From CAZALT01 sp964485515 (GTDB lineage Bacteria; Actinomycetota; Acidimicrobiia; Acidimicrobiales; Acidimicrobilacustridaceae), in the NCBI GenBank assembly GCA_964485515.1, contig CAZALT010000094.1, positions 1 to 13,859 on the forward strand: DNA of 13,859 bases. Direction: 5' to 3'. Under the pieces are notes generated by a model, which was not told the origin of the DNA, did not search any database, and worked only from the letters and a program-made list of their open reading frames with translations. The position numbers and the translations under genes were made by a program. Each line of letters opens with the position of its first letter. Within the stretch, counting starts at the first letter, position 1. Shown in pieces: positions 1 through 6,131 of the stretch.

Positions 1-465
1 ACCTCGCCCTACGGCATCGCGGTCACCACCACCCACGCCTACGTCACCAACATCGGCCCGAACACCGTGTCGGTCATCGACCTCGCCTCGAAAGAGGTCA
101 CCGAAACCATCACCGTCGGCGCCTCGCCCCACGGCATCGCGGTCACCACCACCCACGCCTACGTCACCAACATCGACTCCAACACCGTGTCGGTCATCGA
201 CCTCGAAACCAACACCGTCACCACCACCATCCCCGGCGGCGGCTTGCCCTACGGCATCGCGGTCACCACCACCCACGCCTACGTCACCAACCGCGGCGCC
301 CACACCGTGTCGGTCATCGATCTCGCCACCAACACCGTCACCACCACCATCCCCGTCGGCGACTTGCCCTACGGCATCGCGGTCACCACCACCCACGCCT
401 ACGTCACCAACATCGACTCCGACACCGTGTCGGTCATCGACCTCTGCGCCGCGGGCCCGCCTCCC
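1..465 (+). repeat. Tandem 120-bp coding repeat (YVTN blades), about 3.9 copies
   Basis: Four units start at 1, 121, 241 and 361 with an exact 120-bp period. Differences cluster at the Asn-Ile-Asp-Ser loop and at the linker between blades. The GIAV-TTT-HAYVTN core is identical in nucleotide sequence in all units. Because the period is a multiple of three, copy-number change by slippage or recombination would keep the frame and alter only the number of blades. Confidence 0.9.
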
Positions 466-468
466 TGA
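1..468 (+). CDS. YVTN-family beta-propeller protein, C-terminal part (5' end outside window)
   Basis: The frame is open from base 1 to a TGA at 466-468, so the gene begins upstream of the window. It holds four tandem units of exactly 120 bp (40 residues), starting at 1, 121, 241 and 361; the last is cut short. Each unit carries PYGIAV or PHGIAV, then HAYVTN, then NTVSVIDL or DTVSVIDL, which is the hallmark of the 40-residue YVTN beta-propeller repeat. Such proteins are usually secreted or surface-bound and fold as propellers, one blade per repeat. Ligand and role cannot be told from this fragment, and no signal peptide is visible because the N-terminus is missing. The units are nearly identical at DNA level: a block of about 40 bases around GIAVTTTHAYVTN is unchanged in all four, which suggests recent duplication or gene conversion. 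The protein ends CAAGPPP, and a further decayed unit follows the stop. Confidence 0.88.
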   Translation, partial: TSPYGIAVTTTHAYVTNIGPNTVSVIDLASKEVTETITVGASPHGIAVTTTHAYVTNIDSNTVSVIDLETNTVTTTIPGGGLPYGIAVTTTHAYVTNRGAHTVSVIDLATNTVTTTIPVGDLPYGIAVTTTHAYVTNIDSDTVSVIDLCAAGPPP

Positions 469-572
469 CCGCACAACCCGTTCGGCATCGCCGTGTCCGC
501 GACCGCGCCTATGTCGCCAACTACGACTCGAACACCGTCTCGGTCCTCGAAGTCTGCCCGGCGAACCCGTAG
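469..572 (+). pseudogene. Decayed fifth YVTN repeat after the stop codon
   Basis: Directly after the TGA at 466-468 the same frame continues as Pro-His-Asn-Pro-Phe-Gly-Ile-Ala-Val-Ser-Ala-Thr. Near position 503 the homology jumps to the third frame, which reads RAYVANYDSNTVSVLEVCPANP and ends at a TAG at 570-572. The pattern fits one extra blade cut off by a nonsense codon and carrying a one-base deletion. A sequencing error could explain the frameshift, but not both lesions at once. Unit 5 would start about 111 bp after unit 4, so the blade spacing is in frame but three codons short. Confidence 0.7.
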
Positions 573-584
573 GTCGCCCCGGGT

Positions 585-1322
585 TCAGGCCCGGGGGTCG
601 CCGGTGCGGGCGATGCGGCGGCGTTCGATGGCTGACAGCGTGAGGGGACCGGTCTGGCCTGTGGTGAGGCCCAGCATCACCCCCATGGCCACATCGCCCG
701 GGAAGTGCACGCCGGTGTGGATGCGCGAGTAGGCCACCAAGGTGGCCAGGCCGTACATCGGCGCCGACAGCAGGGGCAGTTCGTAGCTGACCCCGGCGGC
801 GAAGGCGAAGGCGCTGGCTGAGTGGCCCGACGGGAACGACCGCGAGGACGGCATCCTCACGTGCCGGTGTTCGGGGACCTCCCAGTCCTCACGTTCGGGA
901 CGGGATCGCTGGGCGACCGGCTTGACCACCTGGTTGGCCACCAGCGATGCCGTGCCCACCGACAGGAGGCCGCTGAGCGCGGCGCGCCGCCCTTTGCGTC
1001 CGCCGAACGCGGCGAGCCCTGCCGCGACCCCCATCCACAGACGGCTGTAGTTCGCCGCGTTGGACATGCCACGAAGCGCCCGGTCGACGGTCGGCGTGGG
1101 GGTGCGGGCGATGGCCACGTAGACGGCCTTGTCGAGCTGCTCGAACTGGAGGACGAGGTCGTCGGACAGGCCCGCGGTGCGGGGCGACAGCCGGGCGAGG
1201 CGTCGGGCGAAGATGGCGAGCCCCGAGATCTGCGCGGCATCGACCGCCGTCGCCTCGCCGTCACCGGCCGGCGCGACGAGGTCCTCGGCACGCGGCTCCG
1301 AACCGATCGATGGGTCGGTCAT
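585..1322 (-). CDS. PAP2-family phosphatase (type 2 phosphatidic acid phosphatase)
   Basis: A 245-residue protein with all three motifs of the PAP2 / lipid phosphatase superfamily: K134-x6-RP (KPVAQRSRP), PSGH at 164-167, and SR-x5-H-x3-D at 199-210 (SRIHTGVHFPGD). The two catalytic histidines (H167, H206) and D210 are present, so the enzyme is probably active. Hydrophobic stretches near residues 97-106, 114-133, 168-196 and 209-222 fit an integral membrane protein with the active site at the outer face. Likely substrates are polyprenyl or lipid pyrophosphates or phosphates, but the sequence does not decide which. The ATG at 1322 is chosen because its first bases overlap the stop of the upstream acyltransferase (ATGA), which implies translational coupling. 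The frame is open further upstream, but that part is an arginine-rich shadow of the acyltransferase. The N-terminal 30 residues are acidic and probably disordered. Confidence 0.9.
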   Translation of the reverse strand: MTDPSIGSEPRAEDLVAPAGDGEATAVDAAQISGLAIFARRLARLSPRTAGLSDDLVLQFEQLDKAVYVAIARTPTPTVDRALRGMSNAANYSRLWMGVAAGLAAFGGRKGRRAALSGLLSVGTASLVANQVVKPVAQRSRPEREDWEVPEHRHVRMPSSRSFPSGHSASAFAFAAGVSYELPLLSAPMYGLATLVAYSRIHTGVHFPGDVAMGVMLGLTTGQTGPLTLSAIERRRIARTGDPRA

Positions 1323-3349
1323 GGTGTGGCCGCAGCCTGGTCGGGTGGCGGCTCGGCCGCGGGTGGTGCCGTCGTGGGAGGGGGAAGCCCCGGGGTCTCC
1401 GGGGGCAGCGGCTTGAGGTTGTCGACGACGAGGCGCACGTAGAGCGCAGAGCCGTCCTGCCGGAGATGGGTGCCGTCCGTGTAGAACACCGGGACGCCGT
1501 CGACCTCGGCCTTGTCGGAGATGGTCCGCCAGTCGATCATGGTGGCGTTCGGGTGGCGGGCGACGCCTGCCGCGATGACGGCGTTGTTGGGGTCCATGTA
1601 GTCGCGCGGGACGCGGTTGTTCACGAAGATGACATGGCGACCGGCCGCGACCTCCATCACCTCGTCGAACTGCTCGGCCCGGAACGTGCCGTTGTTGCCG
1701 AAGCCGAACAGGACCGTGTTGCCCAACGTGCCCCCGGCGACGTGGTCCCGCATCAGCTGGATGCCGACCGCTACCTGGCGGTTCTTGTCGGCGTCGACGA
1801 GGACGACACCCGGCCCGAGCCCTTCGATGCCGGCCTTGGCGCCGAGCATCACCGAATCGCCGAGCGCCGTGAGGGTGACTCCTTCGGGTACGGCGAGCGG
1901 GGGCGCCTGCGGCGCAGTCGACGTGGTGGTCTCGCCGGGCACGGTGGGACCGGGCGCGGTCGAAGCGGTGGGCTCGGTGACCGGCACGGTCGTGGTCGGA
2001 CGCGCCGCGATCGCTTCCATCACCTGTTCCGCGCTGGCGCACTCGTCGAGGCCCTCGGCGATCGCTTCGTAGTTGATGTCGCAGGGCTTCGAGGCCGCGC
2101 CCATCGCGATGAGGGTCACGAGCAGCGTGGCGGCGAGGGCACCGAAGCCGACGGTCCACCGCTTCTTGAGCTGCACGCGGCGCTCACCCCGGGACTCGCG
2201 GTACTCGTTCCACTTCTCGCCGATGATCCCGCGACGCACCGGCATCTCGAGGAAGCGGTAGGACACCTCGGCCACGATGAAGGTGAGCGCCATCCGGAAG
2301 GCGAACAGGTCGAAGCCGTCCATGTCGACGTCGAGACCTGGTCGGGTGAGCTGGAAGATGGGCCAGTGCCACAGGTAGAGGCCGTACGAGCGCTGACCGA
2401 CCCACTGGAGCGGTCTGATGCCCAACACCTTGCCCAGACGTGCGGCGGGGTGGACCGTGACCGCGATGATCACCAGCGTCACGAAGTCGAGGAACAGGAG
2501 CCCACCTCGGTAGAGGAAGTCGCTCCGCTGGTTCGTCGCGTAGAGCAGGACGACCAGGATCGCCACGCTGACCGCGCCCGCGATGTCGAGGCTCCGCGCC
2601 GCTTTCGGTGCGATGTCGGCCCGGAGGCGCCAGGGGGCCCACGCGAAGGCGAGCGCGCACCCGAACAGCAGACCGGCCGCCCGCGTGTCGGTGCCGTAGT
2701 ACACACGCGACGGGTCGGTTCCGGGCGTGAAAAGCACGAACATGAGCACCGCGGACGCGAAAGCCAGGGAAACGATGACGATCGGGAAGTGCTTCTTTCC
2801 GAACACCTTCATGCCGCCCACGAACAGCAGCGGCCAGATGAGGTAGAACTGCTCCTCGACGGCGAGCGACCAGAGGTGCTGCACCATCGACGGTCGCCCC
2901 GCCAGCTCGAAGTACGACTTCTGACCGAAGATGAAGCCCCAGTTGGCCACGTAGAGGAACGACGCCGCGACGTCGCCGCGCAGGCTCGCCACCTCGTCGG
3001 GCAGGAAGATCACCGCGACGATGGACACCACGACCAGCAGCGCGAACAGCGCAGGCAGCAGACGGCGGGCCCGGCGGATCCAGAACTGACCGAGATCGAT
3101 CCGGTCGGTGTCGCGCCACTCGGCCAGCAGCAGCGCCGTGATGAGGTAGCCCGAGATCACGAAGAAGACCTCGACGCCGAGGAATCCACCGGACATCCAG
3201 CTGATGCCGCCGTGGTAGAGCAGCACCGATCCGACGGCGAGCGCGCGCAGGCCATCGAGGCCTGGCATGTACGGCAGGCGCGTCGAACGGCCCGCCGGCG
3301 GGCGAACAGCAGCTGGTGCGTCGGTCACGAGGGTCCCATTGTCACCCAC
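1319..3349 (-). CDS. Acyltransferase 3 (OafA/OatA-like) with C-terminal SGNH domain
   Basis: A 676-residue membrane protein. Residues about 25-400 form an acyltransferase-3 domain: the entry motif MPGLDGLRALAV leads to the conserved His46, GVEVFFVISGYLIT follows, then the basic RRARRLLPA stretch and WSLAVEEQFYLIWP. About ten membrane spans are visible. A Thr/Pro-rich linker (TTTVPVTEPTAS and onward) then joins a periplasmic SGNH hydrolase-like domain with block I GDS (Ser499), an FGFGNNG block and a terminal TDGTH (D625, H628). This layout is that of OafA/OatA-type enzymes, which move acyl groups from the cytoplasm to surface polysaccharide or peptidoglycan; the acceptor is unknown here. The C-terminal tail is Pro/Ala-rich. 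Translation is likely from GTG at 3349; a GTG at 3328 (codon 8) is a possible alternative. It is first in a two-gene operon with the PAP2 phosphatase and is divergent from the methyltransferase gene. Confidence 0.92.
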   Translation of the reverse strand: MGDNGTLVTDAPAAVRPPAGRSTRLPYMPGLDGLRALAVGSVLLYHGGISWMSGGFLGVEVFFVISGYLITALLLAEWRDTDRIDLGQFWIRRARRLLPALFALLVVVSIVAVIFLPDEVASLRGDVAASFLYVANWGFIFGQKSYFELAGRPSMVQHLWSLAVEEQFYLIWPLLFVGGMKVFGKKHFPIVIVSLAFASAVLMFVLFTPGTDPSRVYYGTDTRAAGLLFGCALAFAWAPWRLRADIAPKAARSLDIAGAVSVAILVVLLYATNQRSDFLYRGGLLFLDFVTLVIIAVTVHPAARLGKVLGIRPLQWVGQRSYGLYLWHWPIFQLTRPGLDVDMDGFDLFAFRMALTFIVAEVSYRFLEMPVRRGIIGEKWNEYRESRGERRVQLKKRWTVGFGALAATLLVTLIAMGAASKPCDINYEAIAEGLDECASAEQVMEAIAARPTTTVPVTEPTASTAPGPTVPGETTTSTAPQAPPLAVPEGVTLTALGDSVMLGAKAGIEGLGPGVVLVDADKNRQVAVGIQLMRDHVAGGTLGNTVLFGFGNNGTFRAEQFDEVMEVAAGRHVIFVNNRVPRDYMDPNNAVIAAGVARHPNATMIDWRTISDKAEVDGVPVFYTDGTHLRQDGSALYVRLVVDNLKPLPPETPGLPPPTTAPPAAEPPPDQAAATP

Positions 3350-3414
3350 GCACGGGGCTCACCGGATGTCATTGAGCAGGGTTTTCTCGATCTTCGCGGC
3401 CTGGTGTCGAGCAC

Positions 3415-3447
3415 CCGCCGACCCGCGGGCCGATACGCCGTCGGCGG
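3415..3447. promoter_or_regulatory. Inverted repeat in the divergent acyltransferase/methyltransferase intergenic region
   Basis: CCGCCGAC at 3415-3422 is matched by GTCGGCGG at 3440-3447, eight perfect pairs with a 17-nt gap. It sits in the 130-bp gap between two divergent genes and about 20 nt upstream of the -10 box proposed for the methyltransferase gene. It could be an operator, but GC-rich inverted repeats arise easily by chance here. Confidence 0.25.
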
Positions 3448-3467
3448 ACCTCCGATGCCAAGCCCGG

Positions 3468-3473
3468 TAGGAT
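3468..3473 (+). promoter_or_regulatory. -10 box of leaderless methyltransferase gene
   Basis: TAGGAT fits the TANNNT actinobacterial -10 consensus and lies 6 nt before the GTG at 3480, so the transcript would begin at or next to the start codon. No clear -35 hexamer and no convincing ribosome binding site is seen. Confidence 0.5.
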
Positions 3474-3479
3474 ACCGCC

Positions 3480-4664
3480 GTGGTCACGAGACACCGCTGC
3501 CTCGCGGTGTGCGCACCCGGAACCGAGCCGCTCCTGCGAACCGAGCTCGACGCCTTGGGGATCCCGACCCGTCCTCCCATCCGCGGTGGGGTGCCCTTCG
3601 GTGCCTCGACCCGCCAGATGTACGCCGCCAACGTCTGGTCGAGGATCGCCACACGGGTGCTGGTCCGCGCCGAGCCCTTCACGGCGCGCACCTTCGCCGA
3701 CCTGGAGCACGAGGCTTCGCTGCTGCCGTGGGCCGCCTGGATCGTCCCGGGATCGAAGCTCCGCATGCGGGTGACGAGCCGAGCGTCGCGGCTGTACCAC
3801 ACGACCGCGATCGCCGAGCGGGTGGCCCGAGCCGCAGGCTGCCAGCTCGCCGCTCCCGTCACACCCGGCGTTGCCGTCGCATCTGGAGCACCCGGCCCGG
3901 CGGGCGACGATCTCGGCGCCACCCGAGACCGAGCGACGCTCGTCGTCGTCCGGATCGAGCGCAACCAGGTCGCGGTCAGCATCGACACCTCGGGCGAGCC
4001 GCTCCACCGGCGCGGCTGGCGCCCCGATGGCGCCAAGGCCCCCCTGCGCGAGTCTCTCGCCGCCGTGGCCTTGGCCGCGGTGGGCTGGGACGGCTCGGTC
4101 CCGCTGGTCGACCCGTTCTGCGGATCGGGGACGATCCCGATCGAAGCGGCCCTGATCGCCGCCGATGTCGCTCCCGGACGGGCCCGGACCTTCGCCTTCC
4201 AGGACGCGCCCAGCTTCGAGCCCGGGACGTGGGCCAGCGTGCACGCCGACGTCGAATCCCGGGCCCGTGATGGAGCGCAGCGGGCCGCCGAGCCGATCGC
4301 GGGCTCCGACCGCGACGACGGCGCCGTCGCCACGGCGCTCGCCAACGCGACCCGCGCCGGAGTCGCCGACCGCATCGAGCTCTCCCGACGCGCCGTGTCC
4401 GCGATCGAACGTCCCGGCCCGAACGGAGCCGGCTGGATCGTGGCCAATCCGCCCTGGGGAGGCCGCGTCACCGGCGGGAACGATCTGCGGGACCTCTACG
4501 CCCAGGTCGGCAACGTCGCCCGCCAGCGGTTCGCCGACTGGTCGATCGCCATGTGGGTGGCCGACCCCCGAACCGCGGGCCACAGCCGCCTGGGGCTCGA
4601 GCCGATCCTGAAGACGACGGCCGGCGGGCGCGACATCGCCCTCGTGGCCGGACCGGTGCGCTGA
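3480..4664 (+). CDS. RlmL/TrmN-type THUMP-like RNA (guanine-N2) methyltransferase
   Basis: A 394-residue protein. The C-terminal half is a class I SAM-dependent methyltransferase of the UPF0020 family: DPFCGSGTIPIEA from residue 211 is the SAM-binding and fold motif, and NPPWGG from 323 is the catalytic N-P-P-[YFW] motif of amino-N methyltransferases. The N-terminal 165 residues resemble the ferredoxin-like plus THUMP RNA-binding region of RlmL/TrmN, opening with a CAPGTEPLLRTEL segment typical of the family. In relatives the enzyme makes m2G in 23S rRNA or tRNA. Which RNA and position apply here cannot be told. It is about the size of the N-terminal half of E. coli RlmL and lacks the RlmK half, as is usual outside gammaproteobacteria. 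The start is GTG at 3480, supported by a TANNNT box 6 nt upstream. The gene stands alone, divergent from the acyltransferase operon. Confidence 0.85.
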   Translation: MVTRHRCLAVCAPGTEPLLRTELDALGIPTRPPIRGGVPFGASTRQMYAANVWSRIATRVLVRAEPFTARTFADLEHEASLLPWAAWIVPGSKLRMRVTSRASRLYHTTAIAERVARAAGCQLAAPVTPGVAVASGAPGPAGDDLGATRDRATLVVVRIERNQVAVSIDTSGEPLHRRGWRPDGAKAPLRESLAAVALAAVGWDGSVPLVDPFCGSGTIPIEAALIAADVAPGRARTFAFQDAPSFEPGTWASVHADVESRARDGAQRAAEPIAGSDRDDGAVATALANATRAGVADRIELSRRAVSAIERPGPNGAGWIVANPPWGGRVTGGNDLRDLYAQVGNVARQRFADWSIAMWVADPRTAGHSRLGLEPILKTTAGGRDIALVAGPVR

Positions 4665-4727
4665 CCAGCTCGCATCTCGCCGCGGCTCATCCCGGGCGAC
4701 GACGACCTCGGCGACGACGACCGCGGT

Positions 4728-4742
4728 GACCGACGGTCGGTC
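4728..4742. terminator. Short hairpin between convergent genes
   Basis: GACCGA at 4728-4733, loop CGG, TCGGTC at 4737-4742: a perfect 6-bp stem in the 81-bp gap between the 3' ends of the methyltransferase (plus) and the amidohydrolase (minus). It could serve both strands. There is no T-tract, so this is weak. The same gap has a 12-bp direct repeat GCGACGACGACC at 4696-4707 and 4711-4722. Confidence 0.35.
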
Positions 4743-4745
4743 CGG

Positions 4746-5927
4746 TCAGGCCGGCGTGCGCTCGTTGAGCTCGGACACGTTGTCGACCAGGACCTTGCGC
4801 CGGTCAGAGGCCGAGAGCTCCTTCACCTCGACCACGTAGTCGAGCGGCGACGGAAGCCCTTCGATGTGCGGCCAGTCCGAGCCGAACAGCACTCGATCGG
4901 CGCCCATCGTCTCGACGATCTCGTAGACGTCGTCCTCCCAGAAGGGGTTGATCCAGACGTGCCGGCGGAAGATGTCGGCCGGGTCCTCGGGATAGAAGCC
5001 CGGGATCCGACGGTGCATCGACGTGAGCTTCTTGAGCAGCTGAGGCAGGAACTCGGCACCGTTTTCGACCGAGGCGATGCGCAGGTTCGGGAAGCGGCCG
5101 AACAGGTTGGCGAAGATGGTGGAGATCAACCAGTCGTGGGCGGCGCGCTCGATGTCGTACTGCTTGATCGACGGGCGGTACCCGCCTTTGAAGCTGGCGG
5201 CGAACCCGTCGGGAGCCCACCCGTTGGCGCTCAGCCCGGCGTCGCCCGCGTGGACCACGACGGTGATGCCGGCTTCGTCGGCCAGACCCCAGAAGCGGTC
5301 GAAGTACTCGTCGAAGGGGTTCTTGCGCCCCTCGGCCGTGGTGGGCGTGCCCGTGCGCATCACGATGGTGCGGGCGTCATGGTCGAGCGCCCACTCGAGC
5401 TCTCTGACCGCCCAGTCGACATCGGCCAGCGAGATGTAGGGCCCGGCGAAGATGCGGTCCTGGTAGGCGAACCCCCAGTCGTCGAGCAGCCAGCGGTTGA
5501 ACGCCTCGAAGGTGAGGCACACGGCGTCCGGGTCGTCCTTGAGGAGCTCTTCGTAGAGCATGCCGAGCGTCGGGAACAGCCAGCACTTGTCGAGGCCCTG
5601 CTCGTCCATCTCGGCCAGGCGAGCGTCGCGGTTGCGGTACGACGCCCGGATCGGCTCGCGATCGGCGAGGAACTCGAGCGGGTTGCGGCCCTCGGGGTTG
5701 CCCCGGAAGTAGTCGTGCATGGCGCCCGGCTTGGCGATGGGGTCGAAGGTCGGGTTGGTGACGGCCCGGGACACGACGCCGCCGACGACCTGGTAGCGAC
5801 GCCCTTCGATCTCGCTCCACTGGACGCAGCGCGGTCCGAGTGCGGGGTCGAGGTGCCGGGTGAAGGCATCGAGCGCCTCGTAGTAGTGGTTGTCGCAGTC
5901 GAAGACTGGATGGTCGACCTCGGTCAT
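4746..5927 (-). CDS. Amidohydrolase-2 family metal-dependent hydrolase
   Basis: A 393-residue TIM-barrel protein of the amidohydrolase-2 (ACMSD-related) family. The N-terminal motif FDCDNHYYE (D10-x-D12-x-H14) holds the first metal ligands. VVVHAGD supplies H226 and FGSDWPH supplies the metal Asp351 with H354. These are the conserved places for the metal site, so the enzyme should be active as a hydrolase or decarboxylase. Many close relatives in actinobacteria sit in lipid, steroid or aromatic degradation loci; the substrate cannot be read from the sequence. ATG at 5927 is supported by a strong AAGGGGG Shine-Dalgarno 5 nt upstream. The gene is monocistronic: the methyltransferase converges on its 3' end, and a 204-bp gap with a KstR-like operator lies upstream. 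Cytoplasmic; no signal peptide. Confidence 0.85.
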   Translation of the reverse strand: MTEVDHPVFDCDNHYYEALDAFTRHLDPALGPRCVQWSEIEGRRYQVVGGVVSRAVTNPTFDPIAKPGAMHDYFRGNPEGRNPLEFLADREPIRASYRNRDARLAEMDEQGLDKCWLFPTLGMLYEELLKDDPDAVCLTFEAFNRWLLDDWGFAYQDRIFAGPYISLADVDWAVRELEWALDHDARTIVMRTGTPTTAEGRKNPFDEYFDRFWGLADEAGITVVVHAGDAGLSANGWAPDGFAASFKGGYRPSIKQYDIERAAHDWLISTIFANLFGRFPNLRIASVENGAEFLPQLLKKLTSMHRRIPGFYPEDPADIFRRHVWINPFWEDDVYEIVETMGADRVLFGSDWPHIEGLPSPLDYVVEVKELSASDRRKVLVDNVSELNERTPA

Positions 5928-5932
5928 CGCTA

Positions 5933-5939
5933 CCCCCTT
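5933..5939 (-). promoter_or_regulatory. Strong ribosome binding site of the amidohydrolase gene
   Basis: AAGGGGG on the minus strand, 5 nt before the ATG at 5927. It fixes the start and shows that this gene, unlike several neighbours, is translated from a leadered message. Confidence 0.7.
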
Positions 5940-5952
5940 GGTGCCGAGCCGA

Positions 5953-5958
5953 ACGCTA
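5953..5958 (-). promoter_or_regulatory. -10 box of the amidohydrolase promoter
   Basis: TAGCGT (minus strand) fits TANNNT, lies 25 nt upstream of the ATG and directly abuts the inverted repeat at 5958-5975. The transcript would start around 5945 and include the Shine-Dalgarno. No good -35 is seen. Confidence 0.45.
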
Positions 5959-5975
5959 CTAGAACAGGTTCCAGT
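5958..5975. promoter_or_regulatory. KstR-like (TetR-type) operator in the amidohydrolase promoter
   Basis: ACTAGAAC-AG-GTTCCAGT is an 18-bp inverted repeat with one mismatched pair outside the two central bases. Bases 5960-5973 fit the published KstR consensus TNNAACNNGTTNNA at every fixed position. KstR is the TetR-family repressor of cholesterol catabolism in mycobacteria and rhodococci. The site lies directly upstream of the -10 box, where a bound repressor would block RNA polymerase. The regulator itself is not in the window, so the identity of the binding protein is inference. Confidence 0.5.
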
Positions 5976-6039
5976 CCGTCCCGTCCGGAATCTGGTTACG
6001 AGCGCGGGGCGATCATCGGGACTTCCATGATGTCGACCG

Positions 6040-6123
6040 CTGATCCACGCTGCCGGCCTCGCCCTCTACAACGCGAAGCGCAACGGCCAGAACCGCTGGG
6101 AGCTGAGCACCGCGCCGGTGTGA
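6040..6123 (+). pseudogene. GGDEF-domain C-terminal remnant
   Basis: This stretch reads LIHAAGLALYNAKRNGQNRW and then ELSTAPV, stop (TGA at 6121-6123). The pattern (hydrophobic)-x-x-A-x-x-ALY-x-AK-x-x-G-x-NR is the conserved end of GGDEF (diguanylate cyclase) domains. In this frame a TGA lies at 6028-6030, so only about 30 codons are open and no GGDEF catalytic motif remains. Asp-Val-Asp-Arg, plausible as the preceding residues, is encoded in another frame at 6029-6040, as if one base had been lost. This looks like the 3' end of a decayed gene in the gap between surE and the amidohydrolase gene. Confidence 0.55.
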
Positions 6124-6131
6124 GGCCGCGG

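Noticed and set aside
493..732. Short plus-strand open frame from the YVTN tail into the PAP2 region
   Set aside because: It is the out-of-frame reading of the decayed blade running antisense to the PAP2 gene; composition is Ser/Arg/Pro-rich with no motif.
1323..2159. N-terminal extension of the PAP2 phosphatase frame
   Set aside because: The extension is arginine-rich and lies wholly within the acyltransferase coding region; the ATG at 1322 overlaps the acyltransferase stop in a classical coupling arrangement.
1310..4270. A 986-residue plus-strand open frame opposite the acyltransferase
   Set aside because: It is rich in Arg, Asp, Glu, His and Gly with no domain, overlaps the strongly supported acyltransferase on the other strand and the methyltransferase in another frame, and is a typical antisense artefact of GC-rich codon use.
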